A stretch of DNA of 64,000 bases from Agromyces mediolanus (lineage in GTDB: Bacteria > Actinomycetota > Actinomycetes > Actinomycetales > Microbacteriaceae), in contig NZ_BMRJ01000002.1 of assembly GCF_014648575.1 (NCBI RefSeq), positions 596,799 to 660,798 on the forward strand, given 5' to 3'. Positions 9,408 through 18,351 of this stretch are shown here, in pieces (the stretch's first letter is position 1; each line of letters begins with the position of its first letter). The notes beneath the pieces are model-generated. The model saw only the letters and a list, made by a program, of their open reading frames with translations, did not search any database and was not told the origin of the DNA. A program made the translations under genes and the position numbers.

Positions 9408-9962
9408 GTGACCGTGCTGACGATCCGCGCCGCCGCGCCCGCCGACCTCGACGAGCTGGCCGAGCTGGCCGCCGAGACCTTCCCGCTCGCCTGCCCGCCC
9501 GGGGCGACCGAGCGGGACATCGCGGCGTACCTCGCGGCCGAACTCACACGGGAGCGCTTCGCAGCGCACCTGGCCGATCCGGCCAGGGCCGTGCTCCTCG
9601 CCGCGGACGAGGACGCCCGGCTGATCGGCTGGTCGATGCTCGTGGGCGGCGAGCCCGGTGACGCGGATGCCGCGGCCGCCGTCGCCGCCCGGCCCACGAT
9701 CGAGCTCAGCAAGTTCTACACCCGCGCCGGCGTGCACGGACGCGGGGTCGCGGCCGAGCTCATGACCGCGAGCCTCGAGGTCGCCGCGGCCGGCGGGGCC
9801 GCGAGCGTCTGGCTCGGCGTGAACGCCGAGAACGCGCGCGCGATCCGCTTCTACGAGAAGCAGGGCTTCGCGCGGGTGGGCACGAAGCGCTTCCGCCTCG
9901 GTGGCCGCCTCGAGCACGACCTCGTGCTCGAGCGCGCCTTCGACACGCCCGCCGGCGCCTAG
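9408..9962 (+). CDS. GNAT-family N-acetyltransferase
   Basis: Acetyl-CoA-dependent N-acyltransferase of 184 residues with unknown acceptor. The acetyl-CoA binding motif A is visible as FYTRAGVHGRGVAAELM, followed by the typical ENARAIRFYEKQGF beta-bulge and helix. GTG 9408 is taken as start because CAGAAT at 9396-9401 stands exactly 6 nt upstream, as for a leaderless transcript. The stop codon shares the tetranucleotide CTAG (9959-9962) with the stop of the convergent MFS gene. Confidence 0.9.
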   Translation: MTVLTIRAAAPADLDELAELAAETFPLACPPGATERDIAAYLAAELTRERFAAHLADPARAVLLAADEDARLIGWSMLVGGEPGDADAAAAVAARPTIELSKFYTRAGVHGRGVAAELMTASLEVAAAGGAASVWLGVNAENARAIRFYEKQGFARVGTKRFRLGGRLEHDLVLERAFDTPAGA

Positions 9963-11317
9963 GCGGCGGCCGGCTCGGGCAGCTCGGCCGCGGCGTCGGC
10001 TCGGCTCGCGGCGCGCCGGGCGATCCAGCGGATGCCGAGGCCCGAGGCGAGGAACACCCCGGCCAGCACGGCCCAGCCGGCGAGCCCGTGCGAGATCGCC
10101 GTCGCGTTCACGACGAAGGGCGCCGCGAGCGCGCCGACCGAGTAGCCCATGCCGAACACGCCCTGGAAGGCGCCAGCGCGCACCGGGTCGGCGAGCTCGA
10201 AGCTGAGCCCCCAGCCGCCGGCCTGCGAGAGCACCTCGGCGAAGGCGTGCGCGACGGCCGCGATGACGAGCACGGCGATCGCGAAGCCGACCGGCAGCCC
10301 CGCGGCCGCGGCGTAGACGAGGCACGCCGCGGCCATCAGCCACGCCGCGATCCCCGAGACGCGCCCGGCGACCCGGAGGTCGTGCGTGCCGCGCGAGGCG
10401 GGCACCTGGAAGACGATCACGATCACGGTGTTCAGGATGAGCAGCACCGAGATGAGCACCTCGGGCACGGCCGTCTCGCGGGTGATCCAGAGCGGCACGC
10501 CGAGCTCGGCGACGCCGAACTGCATGCCGAAGATCGCGCTGAGGGCGGTGAGCAGGAGGTACCTGGGGTTCCGCCAGGGGGAGTGGCTGCGCCAGTCGCG
10601 GCGCGCGGTGCGCGCGGCCGCGGCGGTGGCCGAGGCATCCACCGAGCCGGTCGCGGTGACGACCTCGGCGATCGGTGCGCGCGCCGGGGCGTCGACCCGG
10701 GCGGGCAGCTTCACGAGCTGCACGAGGCCGAGCAGGTAGAGCAGGCCCGCGCCGACGATGAGCGCCCGGTACGCCTCGGCGGTGCCGATCGCGAGGGCGA
10801 GCGCGCCGAGGCCGGAGCCGACCGCGATCGACGCGTTCGTCACGGTGCGCAGCACCGCTCGCGCGCCGACCCGCGCCTCGCCCTCGAAGGCGCGGGCGAT
10901 GATCGCCGAGCGGGTGGAGTTCGCGCCCTGCTCGAAGAGCCCGCAGACGATCGCGATGACGAGGGCCGTGAGGAAGTCCCCGGCGAAGACGTAGGCGATG
11001 AGGGCGACGCCCTCGATGCCGGTCGCCCAGAGCAGCAGCCGCCGCGCGCTCACCCGGTCGGCGAGCCAGCCGCCCGCGAAGGAGGCGACGACGCCCGCCG
11101 CGCTCGCCGAGGCGAGCACGATCGCGACCTCGCCGGGGGTGAGCCCGACGATGAGGGTGAAGTAGAGCACCGTGACCGTGAGGAAGATGCCGCGCCCGAC
11201 GCGCGAGATGAGGGTCGAGCCGACGAGGATGCGCAGCACGGGGTCGCTCACCGCGGCGGCGAGCCGTTCGCGGAACGGGGGACGGGCGGGGGCGTCGGCG
11301 GGCGGGGTGCTGGTCAC
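9959..11317 (-). CDS. MFS transporter
   Basis: Membrane transporter of 452 residues with about 12 hydrophobic segments and a central hydrophilic loop at roughly residues 205-245. The first half contains the MFS signature-like GGWLADRVSARRLLL. The start is GTG 11317. The gene is divergent from an ArsR-type regulator only 56 bp away; such pairs usually consist of a drug or metabolite exporter and its repressor. The substrate is not predictable. Confidence 0.88.
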   Translation of the reverse strand: MTSTPPADAPARPPFRERLAAAVSDPVLRILVGSTLISRVGRGIFLTVTVLYFTLIVGLTPGEVAIVLASASAAGVVASFAGGWLADRVSARRLLLWATGIEGVALIAYVFAGDFLTALVIAIVCGLFEQGANSTRSAIIARAFEGEARVGARAVLRTVTNASIAVGSGLGALALAIGTAEAYRALIVGAGLLYLLGLVQLVKLPARVDAPARAPIAEVVTATGSVDASATAAAARTARRDWRSHSPWRNPRYLLLTALSAIFGMQFGVAELGVPLWITRETAVPEVLISVLLILNTVIVIVFQVPASRGTHDLRVAGRVSGIAAWLMAAACLVYAAAAGLPVGFAIAVLVIAAVAHAFAEVLSQAGGWGLSFELADPVRAGAFQGVFGMGYSVGALAAPFVVNATAISHGLAGWAVLAGVFLASGLGIRWIARRAASRADAAAELPEPAAA

Positions 11318-11352
11318 GGATTCAGTTCTGCCAGAGCCGGATGCCTCGCAAA

Positions 11353-11366
11353 AACGATGTAGCGTT
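11353..11366. promoter_or_regulatory. Small inverted repeat overlapping the ArsR gene's -10
   Basis: AACG-N6-CGTT between the divergent MFS and ArsR genes. It overlaps a TAGCGT -10 candidate at 11360-11365, 8 nt before the ATG of the regulator, so it is placed for autorepression. Confidence 0.4.
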
Positions 11367-11373
11367 GTGCTTC

Positions 11374-12333
11374 ATGCTCAGCTACGTCCTCAGCGAGTCC
11401 GACGTCGCCGCCGTGCGCTTCGGCATCTCGCCGATGTGCGAGCTCGGCCTCTCGCTGCGGGCGGTCATGATGCCCGCCGGGTTCCCGTTGCAGCTCCCGT
11501 GGCTCCGGCGCACCGAGGACGCTCGCGCCGAACTCGACCTCGAGGTGCTCCATGCGCTCATCGACGAACGGCTCTGGACCCCGGACTTCCTGAACCCGCG
11601 ACCGGCCTCCCCGCTCACCCGCATCGACGAGGAGTTCGCCGCGCTCGAAGCCCTGCCGGTCGAGGTGTTCCTCGCCGACCTCGTCGCCGTGCACGGCCGG
11701 GTGCCCGATGCGCTCGGCGGACCGCCGCGGGCCGCGTTCCGGCGAGTCGTCCGCGCGCTCCGCGAGCTCTGGACCGCGACGTTCGAGCCTTACTGGCCGC
11801 GCATGCGCACCGTGCTCGAGGCGGACGTCGTCTACCGTGGCCGGCAGATCGCGCAGAACGGACTGTCGACGATGCTGAACGGCATCTCCTCCACGGTCGA
11901 CTACGCCGACGGCGTCGTCGCGGTGCGGCTGCGCGACCCGGCCGACCGCGTGCAGCCGATCGACGGGCACGGCCTCACCCTCGTGCCGACGATGTTCACC
12001 CGGCGCGCGTCCGCGCCCGTCGGCGACGGCCCGCCGATGCTGATGTACCCGGCACGCGGGCAGGGCGCGCTCTGGGAGACCGAGCCGGTCGCGAACCCCG
12101 CGGCGCTCGCCGGCATCCTCGGCGAGACCCGCGCGAAGCTCCTCGCGGCGCTCGGTGACCCCGCCTCCTCGACCGAGCTCGGCGTGCGCTTCGGCGTGAC
12201 GACGAGCGCCGTGAATCAGCACCTGTGCGCCCTCCGCGACGCCGGCCTCCTCGTCGGCACCCGCTCCGGCCGGAGCGTGCTCTACCTGCGCAGCGAGCTC
12301 GGCTCGGCGCTGCTCGCGGGCCGCGGCGCGTAG
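11374..12333 (+). CDS. ArsR/DUF5937-type winged-helix regulator
   Basis: A 319-residue regulator in which an N-terminal domain of the DUF5937 kind (MLSYVLSESDVAAVRFGISP, then ALPVEVFLADL) precedes a C-terminal winged helix at about residues 255-315 (STELGVRFGVTTSAVNQHLC). Known members are ArsR-like repressors with the DNA-binding domain at the C-terminus. ATG 11374 was preferred over 11341 because the family begins MLSYVL and a -10 hexamer stands 8 nt before it. It most likely controls the divergent MFS gene. Confidence 0.88.
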   Translation: MLSYVLSESDVAAVRFGISPMCELGLSLRAVMMPAGFPLQLPWLRRTEDARAELDLEVLHALIDERLWTPDFLNPRPASPLTRIDEEFAALEALPVEVFLADLVAVHGRVPDALGGPPRAAFRRVVRALRELWTATFEPYWPRMRTVLEADVVYRGRQIAQNGLSTMLNGISSTVDYADGVVAVRLRDPADRVQPIDGHGLTLVPTMFTRRASAPVGDGPPMLMYPARGQGALWETEPVANPAALAGILGETRAKLLAALGDPASSTELGVRFGVTTSAVNQHLCALRDAGLLVGTRSGRSVLYLRSELGSALLAGRGA

Positions 12334-12378
12334 CGCCGAGCCCGCCGCGAGGCCCCCGTGCGCCGCTATGCTCTGGCC

Positions 12379-13086
12379 ATGCGCATCGCCTTCGCGGTCC
12401 TGCGGCTCGTCGCCGCCGCGGCCATCGTGGCCGCCGTGGTCGGCCAGTTCGTGAAGAGCCTGTCCCTCGTGCCCGAGCCGGGCGTCTTCCTGGTGAACTT
12501 CTTCAGCTTCTTCACCATCCAGTCGAACCTCATCGGCGCGGTCGTGCTCGTCGTCGGGGCCGTGCTCGCGTTCCGCGGGCGCGACGACTCCCCGGGGTTC
12601 GCGCTCGTCCGCGCCTGCGCGACGACGTACCTGACGACGACGCTCGTCGTGTTCAACCTGCTGCTGCGCGACCTCGCGCTCGATCAGGCGGCGACGGTGC
12701 CGTGGTCGAACGAGATCCTGCACGTCTGGGCGCCGCTCTACGTGCTCGTCGACTGGGTGCTGGCGCCGGGGCGCCGTCCGATCGGCTGGAACCGGCTCTG
12801 GCTCGTCGCCGTCTACCCGCTCGTCTGGGCGGCGTACACGATGGTGCGCGGGCCGATCGCGGACTGGTACCCGTACCCGTTCCTCAACCCCGATGTGGCC
12901 CCCGGGGTCGGCTACGGCGGCGTGCTCGTCTACGTCCTCGCGATCGCCGCGTTCATCCTGCTGATGGGGGCCGGCGTCCTCGCGCTCAGCCGCACGAGCT
13001 GGCCGTACCCGGCCGACCCGGCGCTCAGCGGCGCGGCGGGTTCGCCTCGAGCCAGCGCGCCACGCCCTCGCGAATCCGCGCGCTGA
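12379..13086 (+). CDS. Pr6Pr-family integral membrane protein
   Basis: A 235-residue protein with six predicted membrane segments, beginning right at the N-terminus (MRIAFAVLRLVAAAAIVAAVV). The stretches FFSFFTIQSNLIG and the HVWAPLYVLVDWVLAP helix are typical of the Pr6Pr (FAR-17a/AIG1-like) group, whose bacterial function is not known. ATG 12379 has a perfect leaderless -10 (TATGCT at 12367-12372, 6-nt spacing). Its last 62 bp overlap the 3' end of the convergent hydrolase gene. Confidence 0.85.
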   Translation: MRIAFAVLRLVAAAAIVAAVVGQFVKSLSLVPEPGVFLVNFFSFFTIQSNLIGAVVLVVGAVLAFRGRDDSPGFALVRACATTYLTTTLVVFNLLLRDLALDQAATVPWSNEILHVWAPLYVLVDWVLAPGRRPIGWNRLWLVAVYPLVWAAYTMVRGPIADWYPYPFLNPDVAPGVGYGGVLVYVLAIAAFILLMGAGVLALSRTSWPYPADPALSGAAGSPRASAPRPRESAR

Positions 13087-13813
13087 GCGCGGGGATGCCG
13101 TCCTCCCTGGGCGGCGCGACGACGAGCTCGGCCCGAAGGCCCGCGGCCCAGCGCTCGCCGAGCTCGAGCGGGTGCACGGGGTCGCGCTCGGCGGCGACGA
13201 CGAGGGAGCGGATGCCCGCTTCGGGCACGCCCGCGAGCTCCGCGTCGCCCGAGAAGGCGCGGTCGCGCGGCACCTCGACGAGCCGAACGGCCCGCTCGGC
13301 CGCCCGCGGCGAGCCGAACTGGCTGAGCAGCGCCCGCGCCCCCGCCAGCGAGCGGTGCTGCACCGAACGGTAGTGCCAGCTCTCGCGGAAGTCCTCGACC
13401 GCGGCCGGGCCCCGGTCGTGCAGCAGCTGCCCGATCACGGGGAATGGCCGGAGGTGCTCCGGGTAGGGGGTGTCGTCGAAGGAGGGCCGCACGAAGACCG
13501 CCCGGTCGACGGGCAGCAGGCCGCGCAGCGCGATGCGCAGGGCGAGGGCCGCGCCCATCGAGATGCCGAGCAGCGTCACCGGACGCTCGGCGAGGCCCGG
13601 GTCGAGGGCGAGCGCGTCGGCGACGGCCTCCTCGGCGAGCCGGTCGAGGGCGAAGTCGCCGGGCTCGCCGATGCGGGTCGAGTAGCCGTGCGCGCGGGCG
13701 TCGGTCGCGAGCAGGCGCAGCTCGGGGCCTTCGACGCCGAGCAGCGGCGGGGCGAGCAGCTCCAGCGGCTGGCGGCGGTCGGCGCCGAGTCCGTGCAGGA
13801 GCAGCGCGGTCAC
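13025..13813 (-). CDS. Alpha/beta hydrolase
   Basis: A 262-residue alpha/beta-hydrolase fold protein. The N-terminus TALLLHGLGAD provides the oxyanion-hole HG. The nucleophile elbow is GISMG (Ser near residue 100), an acidic residue follows in VVAAERDPVHP, and a catalytic His must come from the C-terminal part. The GTG start at 13813 overlaps the TGA of the upstream YqaJ gene by 4 bp, so the two are coupled. The substrate is unknown. Confidence 0.85.
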   Translation of the reverse strand: MTALLLHGLGADRRQPLELLAPPLLGVEGPELRLLATDARAHGYSTRIGEPGDFALDRLAEEAVADALALDPGLAERPVTLLGISMGAALALRIALRGLLPVDRAVFVRPSFDDTPYPEHLRPFPVIGQLLHDRGPAAVEDFRESWHYRSVQHRSLAGARALLSQFGSPRAAERAVRLVEVPRDRAFSGDAELAGVPEAGIRSLVVAAERDPVHPLELGERWAAGLRAELVVAPPREDGIPALSARIREGVARWLEANPPRR

Positions 13814-14520
13814 GCCAGGGCGCCCGGCCGGTAGAAGGAGCGGTCCCGCTCGCGGGGCTGCTGCACGGGCGGGCGCGGCCCGATCGCCTCGAGCAGCTCG
13901 CCGGCGAGGGTGACGAGGCGCTGGATCTCGTCGTCGTCGCGGTCGACCCAGCGGCAGCGGGGCTCGGGCTCGACGGGCACGAAGTCGTCGTGCTGCTCCC
14001 AGACGACGAGGGTGCGCTCGGCGCCGAGCACGTACTGCTGCCACCAGACCTGGCGCAGGTACGAGCGGGGGATGGAGCGCCACGGCTTCGACGTGGTCTT
14101 GATCTCGCAGAGCGTGAGCCGGCCGGCCGCGTCGGCCACGAGGCCGTCGGGGGTGGCGAGGTGGCGGCGCTCGGTCTCGGCATGGAACAGCAGGCTGGAC
14201 GGCAGGATGCCGTGGGTCTGCCTGACCCAGGCCGCGATCACGGGCTCGCGCTCGCGGCCGTGGTCGGTGAAGCGGCTGCCGCCGAAGCTGCGCCGGGCCC
14301 CGTGCAGCTTCTCGTGGGCGGCGGCGCGGACCGATTCGCGGGTGGCGAGCTTCGCGGCATCCGTCGCGGTGATGCCCTGGCTGCGCGCCCGCAGCCAGGC
14401 GACGCGGTCGCCGGAGTCGGCGACGATGCGCCGCTCGTGCGGGTGCGGCTCGTGCCGGAGCGCTTCGGACACCCGTGGGGCGACCTCGTCGAGGTCGAAG
14501 AGGGCGAAGGGCTCGGTCAC
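13810..14520 (-). CDS. YqaJ-like phage-type exonuclease domain protein
   Basis: A PD-(D/E)XK nuclease of the YqaJ/lambda-exonuclease family (236 residues). Visible are GITATDAAKLA (helix 1), GREREPV, the acidic TPDGLV, the catalytic LCEIKTTSKPW (E-x-K) and QQYVLG. Standalone copies occur in actinobacterial chromosomes; the partner recombinase is not seen here, so a repair role is only inferred. GTG 14520 is chosen over the longer frame because TACCCT lies 6 nt upstream (leaderless) and the extra residues would run through the neighbouring operator and transporter start. Confidence 0.88.
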   Translation of the reverse strand: MTEPFALFDLDEVAPRVSEALRHEPHPHERRIVADSGDRVAWLRARSQGITATDAAKLATRESVRAAAHEKLHGARRSFGGSRFTDHGREREPVIAAWVRQTHGILPSSLLFHAETERRHLATPDGLVADAAGRLTLCEIKTTSKPWRSIPRSYLRQVWWQQYVLGAERTLVVWEQHDDFVPVEPEPRCRWVDRDDDEIQRLVTLAGELLEAIGPRPPVQQPRERDRSFYRPGALA

Positions 14521-14649
14521 CCTCCGAGGGTACCTCCGCCGGGCGACGGCGGCCGGATGCCGGCGCGGGATGCCGCGGGGGAGTGCCGCTGCCGTGGCAT
14601 CCGCGTCGCGCTCCCTCGGCTGGGGATTGACGGCCGCGAGCTCGGGACG

Positions 14650-14682
14650 TACGCTGTGGAATCGATTCCGGAATCGATTCCA
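14650..14682 (+). promoter_or_regulatory. Promoter and LacI-type double operator of the sulfatase operon
   Basis: TACGCT (14650-14655) is the -10 candidate. From 14657 to 14682 runs a perfect 26-bp palindrome made of two back-to-back copies of the 12-bp palindrome GGAATCGATTCC (14658-14669 and 14670-14681). Central-CG palindromes of this kind are LacI-family operators. It covers the transcription start, so bound repressor should block transcription. The LacI gene at 19348, the last of this operon, is the natural candidate. Confidence 0.75.
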
Positions 14683-14722
14683 TCCCCCAATCCCCGAGTC
14701 CGCACGTTCAATGAGGAGTGAC

Positions 14723-16063
14723 ATGGACACGACCGCCCCCTCGCCCACGAAGGCCCCAGCGGCCTCCTGGCGCGCCGTCACCGCCAGCACCATCGGATCG
14801 GTGCTCGAGTACTACGACTTCTTCGTCTTCGGCACGCTCTCCGCCCTCGTCTTCGGGCAGGTCTTCTTCCCCACGGGCGACGCCGGCGTCGCCACCCTGC
14901 TCTCCCTCGCCACCTTCACCGTCGGCTTCATCGCCCGGCCGCTCGGCGGCATCATTCTCGGCCACTTCGGCGACCGCATCGGCCGCAAGCGCGTGCTGCT
15001 GTTCACCTTCATGCTCACCGGCACCGTCACCGTGCTCATCGGCGTGCTGCCGACGTACGCCCAGATCGGCGTCGCCGCGCCCATCCTGCTCGTGGTGCTG
15101 CGCGTGCTGCAGGGCATCGGCATCGGCGGCGAGTGGGGCGGCGCGGCCCTCCTCGCGGTCGAGCACGCCCCGACCGCGCGCCGCGGCTTCTTCGGCAGCC
15201 TCGTGCAGGCCGGCGCCCCGATCGGCGTCATCCTCTCGAGCGGCGTCGTCGCCCTGCTCACCGCCACCATCGGCCTCGAGGCGCTCGTCGCCTGGGGCTG
15301 GCGCATCCCCTTCCTCGCGAGCGCGCTGCTGCTCGTCGTCGGTGTCTTCCTCCGCCTGAAGGTCGACGAAAGCCCCGAGTTCGTCGCCGTGCAGGAGAAG
15401 AAGGCGGAGGCGAAGCTGCCGGTCTGGGAGGCCATCCGGCGCTACCCGAAGGAGATCGCCGCGGCGGTCTTCATCCACACGAGCGACACCACCCTCGGCC
15501 TCATCCAGGGCGTCTTCGTGCTCGGCTACGCCTCCGGCGCCCTCGGCATGGACCCCACCGTCGTGCTGCTCGCGAACGTCTTCTCCTCGCTCACGAACCT
15601 CGTCACCACGCCGATCGCCGGGCACCTCGGCGACCGCTACGGCCAGCGCCGGCTGCTCATGGTCGGGCTCGGGCTGCTGGTGCTCTGGGCGTTCCCGATG
15701 TTCTGGCTCATCGGCACCGAGACCGTCGTCGGCCTCTTCGCGGCGACGGGCGTCAGCGGCATCCTCGTCGGCCTGCTGTTCAGCCAGCAGGCGACGCTCT
15801 TCGCCGACCTCTTCGAGCCGCGCGTGCGCTACTCGGGCATGTCGCTCGGCTTCCAGCTCGGCACCGTGCTCGGCGGCGGCTTCGGCCCGCTCATCGCGCA
15901 GGCGCTCACGAACGCCGCGGGCGGGCAGACCTGGTCGGTCTCGAGCTATCTCGTGCTCGTCGCGGTCGTCGCCCTCGTGTTCACCGCGATCGTGAAGCCG
16001 CGCTTCGGCTCGCACGCCGTGCTGCCACTGCCGGAGCCGGCGGCCCGCAGCCACGCCGGCTGA
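14723..16063 (+). CDS. MFS transporter, metabolite:H+ symporter (MHS) type
   Basis: A 446-residue proton symporter of the MHS group, which includes ProP, KgtP and ShiA. It has 12 membrane segments. Family marks are GSVLEYYDFFVFG near residue 30, GHFGDRIGRKRVL and GIGIGGEWGGAALL. The ATG at 14723 has GAGGAG 5 nt upstream. It is first in an operon with a sulfatase and a nucleoside hydrolase, so it should import their substrate, perhaps a sulfate ester (inference). Confidence 0.92.
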   Translation: MDTTAPSPTKAPAASWRAVTASTIGSVLEYYDFFVFGTLSALVFGQVFFPTGDAGVATLLSLATFTVGFIARPLGGIILGHFGDRIGRKRVLLFTFMLTGTVTVLIGVLPTYAQIGVAAPILLVVLRVLQGIGIGGEWGGAALLAVEHAPTARRGFFGSLVQAGAPIGVILSSGVVALLTATIGLEALVAWGWRIPFLASALLLVVGVFLRLKVDESPEFVAVQEKKAEAKLPVWEAIRRYPKEIAAAVFIHTSDTTLGLIQGVFVLGYASGALGMDPTVVLLANVFSSLTNLVTTPIAGHLGDRYGQRRLLMVGLGLLVLWAFPMFWLIGTETVVGLFAATGVSGILVGLLFSQQATLFADLFEPRVRYSGMSLGFQLGTVLGGGFGPLIAQALTNAAGGQTWSVSSYLVLVAVVALVFTAIVKPRFGSHAVLPLPEPAARSHAG

Positions 16064-16131
16064 GCCCCGGCACCACTCTCCCGCGACCAGGCATCGGCCG
16101 GGGCATCCGCCCGGCCCGGAAAGGCACCACC

Positions 16132-18351
16132 ATGTCGACCACGCATCCCGACTTCCCCGGCCGGATCGGCACCACCGTCGCCGAGTCCACCCCGTGGTGG
16201 CCCGAGCGGCGCGAGGGGCCGAAGCGCCCGAACGTCGTCGTCGTCATCCTCGACGACACGGGCTGGGGCGACCTCGGCTGCTACGGCTCCGAGGTGCGGA
16301 CGCCGACGATCGACGCCCTGGCCGATGCCGGCCTCCGCTACACCGGGTTCCACGTCACCCCGCTCTGCTCGCCGACCCGCGCCGCCCTGCTGAGCGGGCG
16401 CAACCACCACGGCATCGGCATGCGCTTCCTCGCCGACACCGACACGGGCTTCCCGAACTCGCGCGGCTCCATCCGCCGCGACGTGACGCTGCTGCCCGAG
16501 GTGCTCCGCGGCGAGGGCTACGGCACCTACCTCGTCGGCAAGTGGCACCTCGCGCCGCTGCACGAGATCACGCCCGCTGGCCCCTACGGCAACTGGCCGC
16601 TCGCCCGCGGCTTCGACCGCTACTACGGCTTCCTCGACGGCTGCACCGACCAGTACGAGCCCGAGCTCTTCGAGGACAACCACCCAGCTCCCGTGCCCGA
16701 GCGCGAGGGCTACCACCTCAGCGAGGACCTCGCCGACCGCGCCATCGGCTACGTGCGCGACCACCTCGCGTTCCGACCCGGCGACCCGTTCTACCTGCAC
16801 CTCGCCTTCGGGGCGACGCACGCGCCCTTCCAGGCCCCGCGGGAGTTCATCGAGCGGTACCTCGACACCTTCACCGTCGGCTGGGACGAGACGCGGCGCG
16901 CCCGCCTCGCCCGGCAGATCGAGGCCGGCCTCGTGCCCGAGGGCACGCCGCTCGCCGAGCGCAACGACGGCGTGCGCCCCTGGGCCGAGCTCGACGAGGA
17001 CGAGCGCCGGGTCTACGCCGCGCTGCAGGCGGCCTTCGCCGGCTTCCTCGAGCACGCCGACGCGCAGCTCGGCCGCGTCGTGGACGCGCTCCGCGAGTTC
17101 GGTGAGCTCGACGACACGATCGTGCTCGTCACGAGCGACAACGGCGCGAGCCGCGAGGGCGGGCCCGGCGGCGACGTCGACACGAACGCGCCGTACAGCG
17201 GCATCCGCCGCCCGGCCGCCGAGCTCGTCGGGGAGCTCGACCGCGTCGGCAGTCTGACCGGCGGCTCGCACTACCCGGAGGGCTGGGCGATGGCGGGCAA
17301 CACGCCCTTCCGCCGCTACAAGCAGTTCGTCGACCTCGGCGGGGTGCGTTCGCCGCTCGTCGTCTCCTGGCCGAACGGGCCGGGCACGCCCGGCGGGGTG
17401 CGCCGGCAGTTCGTGCACGCGATCGATGTCGCGCCGACGCTCTACGAGCTGCTCGGCATCCCGGCGCCCGGCGAGCTCGACGGCCGCAGCGTCGCCGCGA
17501 CCCTCGCCGACGCCGACAGCCCGGCCGGACGCAGCACCCAGTACTGGGAGACGCTCGGCCACCGGGCGATCTGGCACGAGGGATGGCGCGCCGTCACCGC
17601 GCACGTCCCGGGCACCGACTACGCCGAGGACGAGTGGCGGCTCTACGACACGGCCGCCGACTTCGCCGAGGCCACCGACGTCGCGTCGCGCGAGCCGGAA
17701 CGGCTCGCCGAGCTGCAGGAGCTGTGGTGGCGGGAGGCGCGGCGGCACGACGTCTTCCCGCTCGACGACCGGCCGCTGCACGAGGTCATCGAGGCGCGCG
17801 GGCCGATCGGCCTCTACGCCGAGCGCCGGATCGTGCTGCGCCCCGGCCAGAGCCACGTGCCGTTCCCGAGCGCCGTGACCGGCTCGAACCGCTCGATCGA
17901 CGTGCGGGCGCGGTTCCGCGCCGACGCCTCGACGGCGAGCGGCGTGCTGCTGTCGAGCGGCAACGCGCAGGGCGGCTACGTGCTTGCGCTGCAGGACGGC
18001 GTGCTCGCCTTCGCCCACGCCGCGCTCGGCGAGACCGTCGAGCTTCGCGCGTCGCGGCCCCTTGCGCCGGGGGAGCGGGAGGCCGGGTTCCGGCTGCGTT
18101 CGCTGCCCGACCTCAGCGGCGAGCTCGTGCTGGAAGCCGCCGGCGAGGAGCTCGGCTCCATCCGCATCCCGCGCACCGGGGCGCACCTGTCGTTCTGGGG
18201 CCTCGACGTCGGGTGCGCGCCGGTCAGCGCGTTCAGCCCGCTGCAGGCCGTGCCGATCGACCCCGCGCTGCTCGAACTCGTCGCGATCGACGTGCACCCC
18301 GCAGCCGACGACGCCGCCGAGTACGCCGAGCTGATCCTGGCGAGCGAATGA
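16132..18351 (+). CDS. Arylsulfatase, cytoplasmic
   Basis: A type I sulfatase of 739 residues that hydrolyses sulfate esters. The N-terminal metal site is ILDDTGWGDLGCYG (residues 39-52). The formylglycine motif CSPTR has Cys79, followed by the rest of the signature, and GKWHLAP supplies Lys and His. A C-terminal domain of about 200 residues follows the core, as in large AtsA-type enzymes. No signal peptide is present, so the enzyme acts inside the cell on imported substrate and needs a formylglycine-generating enzyme encoded elsewhere. It starts 68 bp after the symporter, and its stop overlaps the nucleoside hydrolase ATG. Confidence 0.93.
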   Translation: MSTTHPDFPGRIGTTVAESTPWWPERREGPKRPNVVVVILDDTGWGDLGCYGSEVRTPTIDALADAGLRYTGFHVTPLCSPTRAALLSGRNHHGIGMRFLADTDTGFPNSRGSIRRDVTLLPEVLRGEGYGTYLVGKWHLAPLHEITPAGPYGNWPLARGFDRYYGFLDGCTDQYEPELFEDNHPAPVPEREGYHLSEDLADRAIGYVRDHLAFRPGDPFYLHLAFGATHAPFQAPREFIERYLDTFTVGWDETRRARLARQIEAGLVPEGTPLAERNDGVRPWAELDEDERRVYAALQAAFAGFLEHADAQLGRVVDALREFGELDDTIVLVTSDNGASREGGPGGDVDTNAPYSGIRRPAAELVGELDRVGSLTGGSHYPEGWAMAGNTPFRRYKQFVDLGGVRSPLVVSWPNGPGTPGGVRRQFVHAIDVAPTLYELLGIPAPGELDGRSVAATLADADSPAGRSTQYWETLGHRAIWHEGWRAVTAHVPGTDYAEDEWRLYDTAADFAEATDVASREPERLAELQELWWREARRHDVFPLDDRPLHEVIEARGPIGLYAERRIVLRPGQSHVPFPSAVTGSNRSIDVRARFRADASTASGVLLSSGNAQGGYVLALQDGVLAFAHAALGETVELRASRPLAPGEREAGFRLRSLPDLSGELVLEAAGEELGSIRIPRTGAHLSFWGLDVGCAPVSAFSPLQAVPIDPALLELVAIDVHPAADDAAEYAELILASE

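Noticed and set aside
13810-14520. Prophage remnant signalled by the YqaJ nuclease
   Set aside because: No integrase, portal, capsid or attachment repeats nearby, and base composition matches the neighbours; standalone YqaJ genes are common in actinobacterial chromosomes.
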